Below, one piece after another: positions 47,731 through 57,949 of a DNA stretch of 64,000 bases. The translations under genes were made by a program, and so were the position numbers. The DNA comes from Cryptomeria japonica (taxonomy: Eukaryota; Streptophyta; Pinopsida; Cupressales; Cupressaceae): NCBI RefSeq assembly GCF_030272615.1, contig NC_081409.1, positions 618,931,255 through 618,995,254 of the forward strand. The letters are read 5' to 3'. The notes under the pieces are model-generated. The model was not told where the DNA came from. It made no database searches and saw only the letters and a list, made by a program, of their open reading frames with translations. Positions within the stretch are counted from its first letter, which is position 1. The number at the start of each line of letters is the position of its first letter.

Positions 47731-49910
47731 TGAACACAAGATGCCATTGAGAGGGGGGGTGAATCAGTGGTTTCCAAACTTTAACCTTTTAATCCTAAGT
47801 GTTTGTGTATCGGTTAGCAGATCTAACACAAGGGAATATACCAGTGAGATAAGGAAAGACATTAGGATGCAAGCACACAAAAAATATACATCACATAACA
47901 CCGGATGTACAAGGAAAACCCAACATGGGAAAAACCTTGGTAAGAAATGCTGGTGGAGTCTACTGCTCCAATCCATCCTCACAATAAAGATGGTTATGAT
48001 GTTTATGGAACCAACCCAAGAAACACCACCCCTACTTTAGGGCACCAACACAAGGAGAACCAACCCCTGCACTGAGCTCTAGCTCAGTGATTATAATAAC
48101 ATATATCAATACAAAGGTAATATCCTGGTTACAAATGAATTCTCTAACCTCTCACAATCAACTTGCTCTATCAGTTCTACTCTTTTCAACTAGTCTTCCT
48201 CTACTTTTTTCTCTACTGGTTTCTCAGCTTACTCAGATCCTCCTTTCCTTCACTCTCTGATGTAACCTTACCGGTTCAACCCTTCTCAATCTGTTGCTTC
48301 TATTCTCTGACGATTCTCTGATCACTCTAACTTCTACTAGTTCTCAGCTTACCGGTTACTCTAGTTGTCAACTTAACCCTGCACTTCTCTTTGGCTTTCT
48401 GGATCTCCACCGACACTCCCACTACACTCCAACACCTTCTCTTCCTTTCTACAAGTTCTAGCACCACTGATATAAACCACTCCAACTCACTTTGTACTTT
48501 ACTAGTCACTCTGACCTTGCTGGTTAAGCCTCTGCTAAACCCTCTCACCGGTTGCACCTCCAACACTCAGTCTCTATGATCTTTGATGAAGTCTCTAACT
48601 GGTTGGTTCATGCTACACTTTCACTCTATGATCTTCAATATCCAGCCCTTAATCATCTAGCGGTATCAATCAATCTTGGTCTTTAGTCAACATATTTATA
48701 TTTGAGCTTTCCCACCATGACCGACATTCAAACTTTTGGCTCACTAGGGTCCCTTCATCAACGACGAGGCATATCAAATCCAAATAGATATCCTTCTAGA
48801 TATCAACCACCTACAACAGATCAATCAACTCCAACAATCTTGTTGTGTCCAAAACATGTTTGCCATGTTTAACAAACACATCAACTTGCATCCTGATATG
48901 TTAGCCTTGTGATTTTTTGATTATCATACATGATGCGATTTCCTTCACCTACTCTGATCTTCTCGATCAGTGCATTTGGGATCTCTTTTGTTCATTTTAT
49001 CTTGAGCCACAAACCCCTGTAATACACCCATGAATTTTGGGGTCAACCATAAATGCAGACTCAGTCCGCAACTACCTCACCGAACTACACTTCACCGACC
49101 ACAACATGTATGACACCTATCTCCTATGTGTCATCATTGTCGAAATAAACCTCTTCTCAAGCCACTGTGTTGGTTTAAACTCTATCACCAACCAACATAC
49201 AACTGGGTTCATCTACTGGTTTACTAACCCTACCAATTATACCCTAACCGGTCAACCTTCAACTCTACATTTTCTTGTTCTGCCGGTAGAACACCTTCAC
49301 TGGTCACCAACTTTTCCAAACCATAGCAAGCTCATCTTCATCAAACAAGATCTCTTCACTTGTCACATTGTCATCTTTACCAATTGATATACTTACTAGT
49401 AACCACCTAGATGACACCATGTCATCAATCTTCCACTATCTCCATCTGCATTCCAGTTGCACTCTCTGTTTGCAGCTATTCAACCTTGCCTTCTTCTTCA
49501 TCAACCCAAACATCATATCAAATGGTTTGTCAACATGACAAACCCATTACTTCTTTACTCTTCCTTCTCTATCCTAGTGGCAAAACAAGCCAACTCTTGC
49601 TGATTTGATGCACAACTCTGATTTCATGCACCTGAGGCATCCTTGTGCTTCACTAGTTGATCCAGTCTGAGACTTCAATCATCTGCCTTTAATATCTTTG
49701 AATTATCCTAGAGCATTATCACTTACTGGATGGAGTGGATCCATGTCATCTACTTTCGCCATTATACCAATATGCCTTAGCTGACATTGAGTAGATACAT
49801 CTTCAATTAGGCACACAAGATCTAGTTGGGCACACTCACTATTAGTCATATCATCAACCTATGATATAATCTTCATTTGGTGGAAGTTCTACTGATTGAC
49901 ATCCAACTAT
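47731..49910 (-). repeat. Element A 5' LTR, cut by B
   Basis: It matches 33551-34982 followed by 43336-44160. The first part (in minus-strand order), about 370 bp, is missing because B inserted at 49911. The hairpin block is at 47911-47940. Confidence 0.87.
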
Positions 49911-51100
49911 TGTTGGCATTTTGATGATGTTGTGATTGTCATTGATGGACACACACTTGTTTTGAGATCACTTTTTGTATGTATGAGTTATGCTCAACCG
50001 GTATTTGTTCCAACCGGTATTATGTATTATAGTCTTTAGAATGTCGGTGTTTTGTAGAAAGTGTTTACTGATCTCAAGCGGTATGAAGACCTCAAGGGGT
50101 TCAAGGATCCCAAGCGAAACGAAGGAATAAAGTGGCAGTTATCATTTTTTCCTAGTCTTCATTTTGACAAACCAGTAATTGGTAAAATGTATGAACCGAT
50201 AATCAGTTAAATGTATGAACCGGTATTACTCTGTGATGAGTTACCAACAGGTATTTTTGTGATGAGTTACCAACAGGTATTTTTGTGATGAGTTATCAAC
50301 CACTGACACTTTGGTGGTGATTTTGTGTCCTGTTACCAAATGTGTCTAGATGCACTAAACCTAGGAACTTTCAATGTAATCCTATTGGACCGACATGAAA
50401 TCAGATTCCTTTATAAGGACATCATGTCTAGGGTTTTAGTAGTTGTTAAGGTTTAAAGTGGTTGATGAGGGTTTTGTATGTGCAATCATAGAAGAAGATT
50501 AGGTCTATGTGAAGAAACAAAGTATGGAGATATTGAAGACTGAAGTAATGCTGAAGTGCATTAACAATGAGCTATCAAGGATCTAACCAAGCATACTATT
50601 CTAGTATCTAGATCACTCACTTGTTGATTACTCACATCTTCGACAAGTCTGAAAACCTTAACCAGGTAGGCCTGCCTAAGCCTTTGTAAATCCTCTAACA
50701 AGTTGGTTCACAACTGTGGATCTGAAATCATCTCACAAGGTAGTCTTTAACAGGACTTATCTCCTAATAGAGATCTAGATTCCTAACAGGATCTGTTCTG
50801 GTGAAGAACATTGTATGACCTTAACCAGTCTGACCTTAACCGGTCTGGTTACTATTCTATAGATAGTTACTTGTGAGTTTCATCTCACCGTGGTTTTTCC
50901 CATTTGGGTTTCCACATCAAAATCTTTTGTGTTATGGTGATTGTGCTCTTGTGGGTGAATGCTTTATTTACTATTTGGTTTGCATTTGTCTTAACTGATT
51001 TGTTAGTAAATCTATTATATCGGTTAACTGCTAAACTGTTTAAGTGTTTGAGTTCAGTATTTTTTGGTATACTAATTCCCCCCCCTCTTAGTATTCATCA
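49911..51100 (+). repeat. Element B 5' LTR (1190 bp)
   Basis: It starts TGTTGGCATTTTG and ends TATTCATCA. It contains TATAAGG at 50412-50418 (also in the other LTR at 56822) and the hairpin block at 50890-50915. A duplicated segment ending GGTATTTTTGTGATGAGTTA occurs near 50238-50290. Confidence 0.92.
50412..50418 (+). promoter_or_regulatory. TATA-like site in B LTR
   Basis: TATAAGG is conserved between both LTR copies and lies about mid-LTR. Role as a promoter is inferred. Confidence 0.45.
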
Positions 51101-51102
51101 AT

Positions 51103-51114
51103 TGGTATCAGAGC
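51103..51114 (+). other. Element B primer-binding site
   Basis: TGGTATCAGAGC lies two bases after the 5' LTR and fits initiator tRNA-Met. Confidence 0.92.
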
Positions 51115-51150
51115 CAACCTTTCTATAAGTTTAATCGCTTGAAAGGAGAT

Positions 51151-52427
51151 ATGGGGGAATACACTATGAGGGAGCTTACTCATCATCTCACTCAGACTGA
51201 GAAAGCCTTTGATGAACTTAAAGTCAAATATAAAGCCTCTCTAGCAAAGAGAAGAGAGCATGCTGAGAAACCGATGGAGCTTATTGAAAATAGTTCTTTT
51301 GATGAAGCAGACATGGAAGCCCTAGTTGAAGAAGTTGAAAAATTGAATGAATCTAATGCTAACATAAGAAGGGAACTGGAAGGACTGACTATCAGAATGT
51401 GCCAAGAGCTTGAGAACCAGAGGAAAGCTGAAGATCTGGTAAAAGACAAAAATCATGAGATCTCCAAGCTGAAGCAAGAAATCAGTGCCCTTACCACTCA
51501 TCTCCAAGAAAGTAAAGTGGAAAAACAAGAAATGCAAGGTGAACTAAACATGGCTATTTCTGAGAATGCAACCTTGAAGGAATCCAATGCTACTATTTCC
51601 AAGGAACTCACTGAGTCAAAGGAAATACTTGCCAAATTCAATAAGAGTACTATTAAGCTAGAGCAAAAGATTGAATCAACAAAACAGGTAAAGAATACCA
51701 CTGGACTTGGTTTTTCTGGTTATGAGAAAGGCGAGACCTCTGGAACAAAAGATGGAGCATCAAAGAAGCAACCGACACCAAATGATAAAGGTAAGAAAAA
51801 GTTTAAACCTGTTTTCTTTAATGGTCTCAAGAAAGGACATATTGCTAATGTGTGTAGAAATAAGGCTTACAATAATTTTCCTTATTTTATAAACAATAAG
51901 CCTAGATCCAATAAATTCAATGGTAACTATTATGCATGCAACAAGCTTAGGCATAGAGCATTTGAATGCAGGTCTGTTATACACAACACCAGGAGATATC
52001 CTCAAAGGACTCAAGGAGTTTTTCCTAAATCCTCTGTGAACTAGAATCCAAATCGGTATAATGCTTATGACCATTAGTCAGGTGGTGGTGGCTACCAAGA
52101 AGCAACTGTTGGAGAGCAACCTATTTGATTTGCAATGGTAGCGGTCATAGTGCTACATGCAGGAGGAAGAATGGTAGAATGAACAATGGACCATGGAGAA
52201 CACCTGGAATGGTATGCTATCATTGCAACAAACCGAGACACCCTGCCAGAACTTGCAGAATGAGAAAGAACCTCTTAGATGACATATCAGTCACTCTGGA
52301 AGGGAAGATTGATGTTGAAACTATTCAAGCAGATATAAAGACAATATGGAAGAAGAAACCTGAAGAAGTATCACAAGAAGAACCAGTTTCTGCACCCAGT
52401 GTGGAAGTCACTGAATTGGCAAACTAA
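51151..52427 (+). pseudogene. Element B gag-like protein: coiled coil plus zinc knuckles
   Basis: The ATG at 51151 follows the primer site by 36 bp. Residues 1 to about 190 are a long heptad-rich coiled coil (LKQEISALTTHLQESK and similar). A basic stretch then leads to four knuckle-like motifs: KKGHIANVC near 51830-51860 and NKLRHRAFEC near 51940-51975 (each with cysteines lost), a shortened one near 52130-52163, and one intact CCHC (CYHCNKPRHPARTC, 52215-52256). A stop at 52042 and a frameshift precede the last two. The usual N-terminal Copia gag domain is absent. This looks like the C-terminal half of a Copia Gag. Confidence 0.78.
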
Positions 52428-52873
52428 GCTTTAGAAAAGCTTAGGGGGAACAAATTGGTGAAATGTTTCGAACCCCTGGTTTACACTAGTAAAAGACCTT
52501 AACCAGTATGTGTTACCTGTCAATCGATAGAAGACCGGAAATGATAAAAGGCAAAATTAGTGTTTATACCCTAATGGTGCAACATTTATTATGGTAGGTG
52601 AAGAAATTGTTTAAAAGATATTTTCAAGTCATTTTCACTTATCAATTTGCAAGCGAAGAAATTTTCAAGTGCAGAGCGACCAAAGGCCATTCGACTTGCG
52701 ATTCAAAGTGAGTTGAAATCTAGCAGAAGAATTCTGAGGTACTTCCAACCTATTAGTGAAGAACACTAAGCGGTATTCAAACAATCGAAGTGGTGAAGTG
52801 TACATTGTATTGACAAACCCTAAATTTCAAAATTTAGAAGGTATTTATCAAAATTCTTGTTTATTAGTTAATC
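52428..52873 (+). other. Spacer between gag and second coding region in B
   Basis: No gene seen. The purine-rich AAGCTTAGGGGGAACAAATT at about 52435-52455 could be an internal plus-strand primer or a processing remnant. Confidence 0.5.
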
Positions 52874-54058
52874 ATGGCTTCTACATCATACTCCAGTCCT
52901 AGTGCACCTATTGATTCAGCAGATTTTATCCAACGAAAGATGAAATACAATGCCCTATCCCAGATATCCGCTGGAGTCATAGTGGAAGATGATATTTTAG
53001 GGTACATTGAATGTAAATTGGAAGACCTAGGATCTCTAGTGATCCATTCCCAGCTAGGTCTATTCTGTATGATGACAAAAAGATCAAACCAGAATACAAC
53101 ATCCTGGAGAGGAAGAAACTTCACAATGCAGTGTACTTTCTTAAAGAATTTATGGAAGATCACATCTGCATCATTCTAAGTAGAGTGCATGGCGACAAGA
53201 TGTATCTCAAGAGGACACATGATATTACTCCTGAAGCCATTCATGTCATCACCGGTTTGTACAATACTGGTGAGGTGCCAGCCCTAAGAAAAGTCATCAA
53301 GACTGAAATGACTAAGCTCACCACTTCTATGAGTGACCAATGGGGAATGACCATCAACACCATCAAGGATGATTTGGTCAAGTATGCTTGCATGGTGATC
53401 GAATACCAAATGTTCTATGCTAGTAGAATAAACTGTCTCTGCTACTGCAGTAAATGTCGCCTACAGAATGATCATGGAAGATGCATCATTTGATCTATGC
53501 ACCTATATGCAGAAGCAATTGTTAATAAACCTGAAGTCTATCAAATAGGACAGTGCCTTGAGATTCAAATTTGGACAACTTTTAGTAGGTCTATTTTTCT
53601 ACTTTCAAGGCTATTTTCTGGGAGTCTATGATATTCAATGGTCTGCTCACCAGCTGGTTACCAAAAAAATCAGAGAAAGTCTTCAAGCAGTGAGAACCAA
53701 GTATCCTGAAGTCTTGAATAAATATTTTGATGAATTCAAGCAGAAGATGAGCCAGTGGATGAGAATGTCTGGCAATATTGTTAAGAAGTATGAAGAGGAC
53801 ATCTTCTTTATCATCAGAGTAGATGAGTGCATAATGGAGGCAGTGGAGCCCAGAAAAGAAAAAGTTGAACCCATGGGATATGAGGTGATGTATGACATGC
53901 TAGATGGGTATGCCTCTATCCTACTTGCCTCGTCTCTTGATCTGAAGAAGAAGAGAACCAACACCTACTTGGAAAAGATAAAACTAGTTGAAGAACCTTC
54001 AGTGAAAGGGAAAGGTAGTGCCATCATTATCAAGACCAGTTACCTCAGCAAGTCCTAA
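52874..54058 (+). pseudogene. Element B second coding region, N-terminal part (unknown)
   Basis: The ATG at 52874 starts MASTSYSSPSAPIDSADFIQ. Reading switches frame near 53070-53130 and again near 53490-53560. Visible parts are IIEC/LEDLGSLVIHSQLG, MYLKRTHDITPEAIHVITGL with a following NTGEVPAL (about 53200-53290), KFGQLLVGLFFYFQGYFLG, and helical KKIRESLQAVRTKYPEVLNKYF. The DITPEAIHVITGL motif recalls domains in plant transposon-associated proteins where an I-[ST]-x-E-x-I...GL motif is common, and the DEELIAKATGL motif of the LINE accessory frame. I cannot assign a family. Confidence 0.6.
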
Positions 54059-54060
54059 AG

Positions 54061-54788
54061 TGACCAAGCGGTTACCTACCAAGAAGAAACCAGAAGTTGC
54101 ACCTGGTAAGGTTTTTGAAAGAAAGTGAAAGACTAAGAGAAACTCACCAGATTCTGAGGATACAGAAACTAAAGTGCAGCCTAAAAAGACTAGGCAAACA
54201 AGGAAGAAGGCAAAAACAACCAGCAATGTACCGGTATCGTCAGCACCAGTAAATATAGACATTTCCTCTTCCAAACCCTTGACACATTGTCAAAGGACTA
54301 TCAAGAATGTTAGGAGAAAAGTGCTAAGTGATTTAATAGATCATTTTGATGATTTTAATGATAATGAAAAAGAGGAAGTTGAATAGGAAGTCATCCAATA
54401 TCTATGTATTAATGATCGGTCGCCATAAAAAATTAGAATAGTGACACCAGATTCTTTATACAATTTTTTAGATAACAAATGGCACATTGCCATTGAAAAG
54501 GAATAGAAAATAAGAGAGGAAATCTTGGCACAATATTTTCCTAATGTGTCAAATTCTAAGCTCTATGAAATCATGGGTAAGTACAAAGGCCTCTTCTTCA
54601 TGAGAAGAAGAAGACTCTTGTTACTGGAAGGTAAAGTCTCTGAAGTGGTGAAAGATACACACTCCCATGCCAAAGCTGCTATGAGGTTGCACCAAGTGTC
54701 TGAAGCCAATAAGAAGGTTGAACAAGAACCAGAAACTGGAAAATTGGATGAGTTATATGATAGTGAAGGAGAACTAGTTACTGAATAG
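54061..54788 (+). pseudogene. Element B second coding region, basic linker and helical part
   Basis: One frame with stops at 54138, 54384, 54426 and 54507. It begins with a Lys/Pro/Thr-rich linker (TKRLPTKKKPEVAPGK, PKKTRQTRKKAKTT) that could be a nuclear localisation signal. It then gives SDLIDHFDDFNDNEKEEVE, LYNFLDNKWHIAIEKE and a Met/Arg-rich helix. It continues the preceding region after a frame change. Confidence 0.55.
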
Positions 54789-54789
54789 A

Positions 54790-55440
54790 TGGACTATTGA
54801 TGTTGATGCTTTGGATGGTGAAGATGTCACTCTAGATGCAATAGAGGAAAAGGCTGATAAAAAAAAGGCAGACAAGGAAGAGTAGGATAAAGAAAAAGAA
54901 GAAAAGCATAAGCTAGACAAAGAGAAAATGGAAAAAGAAGAAAAGAGAAAAGAAGATGAGAAAAGGAAAGAGGAAGAAAAGAGGAAACAAGATGAAGAGA
55001 AGAGGAAACAAGAAGAGGAGGAGAAAAGGAAACAAGAGGAGAAAAGGAAAGAAGAGGAGAAGAGGAAACTAAACGAAGAAAAGAAGAAGGAAGAAGAAAA
55101 GAAGAAGGAAGAAGAGAAGAAAAAGAAAGAAGAAGAGGAGCAAAAGAAGGCAAAAGAGGAAAAGCGAAGAGCCGAAGAGAAGAAGGAAGTAGCAAAGAGC
55201 ACCCAAGTGGAGACCCTAAAGGCAACCGGTGGTCAAGCCAAACCGGCTGACATCACCAGTCCTATTGACCTCCAATCTGCAAACGAATTGGAGCTGCTAC
55301 AAAGCATTAAGCTTGCACAAGAGCGACTGGAAGAATTAAGGAGGAAAAAGGAGCAAGATGTTATTCAAACTGTGGTGAACACTCTTACCAATTTGATTCC
55401 CGGTACTAACCTCCCTAGTACCGATTCCTCTTTCGCCTAA
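54790..55440 (+). pseudogene. Element B second coding region, Lys/Glu-rich single helix
   Basis: From about 54830 to 55200 the frame is nearly all Lys, Glu and Arg (units like EEKRKEEEKRKQ), a composition seen in single alpha-helices and charged coiled coils. A TAG at about 54883 interrupts it. It continues with SPIDLQSANELELLQSIK and a second helix with LEELRRKKEQ, ending at 55438-55440. The minus-strand Ser/Phe-rich frames over this stretch are shadows. Confidence 0.65.
54890..55200 (+). repeat. Polypurine (GA-rich) tract of about 310 nt
   Basis: The plus strand is almost entirely A and G here because of the Lys/Glu codons. It is imperfectly repetitive with units such as AAGAGGAAA and GAAGAAG. 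Confidence 0.9.
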
Positions 55441-56211
55441 CTAAAAATTCTATGTATAGTTGTGAAGGACCAGGTACAATGCCTAGAAGAGGTTGCTGAA
55501 GCTAATGCACAAAATAAGCATCAAAAGGCACTTAACACTGCCTTAGTGAAGAAACTGAATGAGCTTCGGTCTGAACTTCTGAAACAACAAAAGAACATAA
55601 GAGATGCTATGGATGAAGGCAAGCTACAATTAAGAAAAATCAGCCAACCCCATCTATTTTGTGATGATGTGCTTGCACAAAAGGAAAAATCGCAATCTGA
55701 TTTGCAGGCATACATAAGCACCTTTAAGATTCCCTATGATTCCTTTACTACATATGGGTAAACTATTCACCAGTTTCAGCTCTAGTCAACCAGGATAGAT
55801 TTGGAGATTAGCAACCAGACCAGAGATTTGCAGGAACTTCAACTGGTTTTATTACCTAAACTGCAAATTCTTCAGAAGTGTTTTCTTAATTTGGAAGAAT
55901 TAACAGCCACTCAAGAGATGAGCATAATTGATGCCATGGAAGAACAGGTATCTAAAATGCAGACGAAAAGTGAGGTTGCTACCTCATTAATTGAGTCATG
56001 GTCTTTAGCCATGAAGACTTTTATGCTGGATTTTAAATCGATTTTTGATAAGTTTCACTCATTATTGTCACGAACATTTATTATTTTAATGATAATGAGA
56101 AACAGGGGTTATTCTACTCAGTATTTTGTCATTGTTGGCAAACGGGGAGTATTATTTAAAATTTTGACGAATGTTATGTATACTTTTATGGTTATCTCTT
56201 TAAGGGTGTAG
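55441..56211 (+). pseudogene. Element B second coding region, C-terminal coiled coil
   Basis: Same frame as the preceding part. It reads LEEVAEANAQNKHQKALNTAL, KKLNELRSELLKQQKNI, a TAA at 55759, then LEISNQTRDLQELQLVLLPK and LTATQEMSIIDAMEEQ. The heptad pattern suggests a coiled coil. The last part becomes hydrophobic and probably runs past the true stop. Confidence 0.55.
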
Positions 56212-56336
56212 TATACATTGTTATTTTTGTAAAAGGGATAGTGTATATGCTTGGGGGGAGTAATTTTGATTATGGCATATTTTTGTTGTAAAACACTTAG
56301 AGGTCAAAATTTTCCTAAGTGTTGCCATCAATGCCA

Positions 56337-56348
56337 AAGGGGGAGATT
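56337..56348 (+). other. Element B polypurine tract
   Basis: AAAGGGGGAGAT directly precedes the 3' LTR. The sequence from about 56320 through the first bases of the LTR is identical to that at the C0 and C2 3' LTR borders. Confidence 0.9.
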
Positions 56349-57157
56349 GTTGGCATTTTGATGATGTTGTGATTATCATTAATGGACACACACTTGTTTT
56401 GAGATCACTTTTTGTATGTATGAGTTATGCTCAACCGGTTTTTGTTCCAACCGATATTATGTATTATAGTCTTTAGACTATCGGTGTTTTGCAGAAACTG
56501 TTTACCAATCTCAAGCAGTATGAAGACCTCAAGGGGTTCGAGGATCTCAAGTGGAACAAAGGAATAAAGTGACAGTTATCATTTTTTCCTAGTCTTCATT
56601 TTGACAAACCGGTAATTGGCAAAATGTATGAACTGGTAATCGGTTAAATGTATGAACCGGTATTACTTTGTGATGAGTTACCAATAGGTATTTTTGTGAT
56701 GAGTTATCATCCCCCGACACTTTGGCAGTTATTTTGTGTTGTGTTACCAAATGTGTCCATATGCACTGAACCTAGGAACTTGCAATGTAATCCTATTGGA
56801 CCGACATGAAATCAAATTCCTTTATAAGGACATCATGTCTAGGGTTTTAGTAGTTGTTAAGGATTAAGGTGGTTGATGAGGTTTTTGCATGTGCGATCAT
56901 AGAAGAAGATTAGGTCTGTGTGAAGAAACTGAGTGTGGAGATATTGAAGACTGAAGTAATGCTGAAACATATTAACAATGAGCTATCAAGGATCTAACCA
57001 AGCATACTGTGCTAGTATCTAGATCACTCACTTGTTGATTACTCACATCTTTGACAAGTCTGAAACCCTTAATCGGGTAGGCCTGGAAAAGCCTTTGTAA
57101 ATCCTCTAACAAGGTGGTTCACAACTGTGGATCTGAAATCCTCTCACAAGGTAGTCT
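56349..57157 (+). repeat. Element B 3' LTR, truncated by G3
   Basis: It matches 49911-50740 and stops within GTAGTCT at 57157, where G3 begins. The hairpin block and LTR end are beyond the insertion. Confidence 0.9.
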
Positions 57158-57945
57158 TGTTAGTGAACGGATTTTGCCTTTCTTTAAATTAATGAATTTT
57201 TCACTCTGTCGCCTTCTTTTGAAGACAAAAGTTCACCATAGAGTTGGGTAAGTGTAACATATACTACTTCCCTCTGAATTTTTTGATAGGTACAACTCCC
57301 TTAGTTAGTTATTCAAAGAATAATCTATTTTATTTTCAATTGGTATGCTTTTAACCTGAAAGCACATAAGGCTACCTACCTCATTCTTAGATGAGATGCT
57401 AATTATCTACACATATTTCAAGGAAAAATAAGTTTTTCATAATGCTTCAATACAAGAAATAAAAGTGGCTGAAATAAAGTTTAGAACACCGGTTTTACAA
57501 TTCATAAAAATAGATAAGAGAGAGGAAATCTCCTTTCGAAACATGAATCTTTTAAACATTTACAGGAAGGAATCTCAGAAAAATAATAATATTCTACACT
57601 AGAAAGACGATCACTGTCATTTGATTTAGATCAACATATGCAAAGATATATCACTACGTAGATTCAAAACTCAAAGGTTTCTCTTTCTCACAAAATAGTA
57701 TGATCCTTATATATATATCTTATGTAACAAAGACACAATCAATACATCTATAAAATCCTTTTCAATTCCAGATCTTTAAAGTCTGATCACTTCCTTCAGC
57801 AAAACATAACTTTTCAAACCAAAAAGAAACTAAGTATAAACTAACAAAATTCTAACCAAAATCTTACCCTTATCTAGTCCATCTTAGTCTAATTTATAGT
57901 TCTTAGAATAGAGGAGGTCTCCCAGAAAACCCAACCTCCTCTAAA
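57158..57945 (-). repeat. Probable G3 3' LTR, inner border unresolved
   Basis: No second LTR is in the window for comparison. The outer end is set by the B interruption. The inner border is guessed from a purine-rich minus-strand tract (AGAGGAGG) near 57937-57944. No coding potential was seen. Confidence 0.45.
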
Positions 57946-57949
57946 TTAG

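Larger units (their letters stand above)
33551..49910 (-). mobile_element. Element A: long-LTR, gag-only Copia-like element with nested insertions
   Basis: The 3' LTR occupies 33551-34982 plus 43336-44454 (about 2.55 kb without the insert). The internal region is 44455-47730 (about 3.3 kb), and the 5' LTR is 47731-49910, cut by B before its end. A primer site, polypurine tract, gag start and CCHC knuckle are present. No RT, RNase H or integrase motif could be found, so it looks non-autonomous. About 13 mismatches in 88 bp at the matching LTR ends suggest it is the oldest LTR pair here. Confidence 0.82.
49911..57157 (+). mobile_element. Element B: LTR retrotransposon with gag and non-pol coding region
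   Basis: The 5' LTR (49911-51100) and the start of the 3' LTR (56349-57157) match over about 810 bp. A primer site and a polypurine tract are in place. Between them are a gag-like frame (51151-52427) and about 3.3 kb of coding remnants (52874-56211) with no RT, integrase or protease motif. Probable TSD on the left is ACTAT (49906-49910); the right one is out of reach because G3 cuts the 3' LTR. It inserted into the A 5' LTR. Confidence 0.88.

Noticed and set aside
51101-51120. Possible tRNA-like sequence at TGGTATCAGAGCC sites
   Set aside because: Only the 12-nt primer complement of initiator tRNA-Met is present, with no tRNA cloverleaf.
54774-55225. 142- and 132-codon minus-strand Ser/Phe/Leu-rich frames
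   Set aside because: They are antisense shadows of the Lys/Glu polypurine tract in element B.
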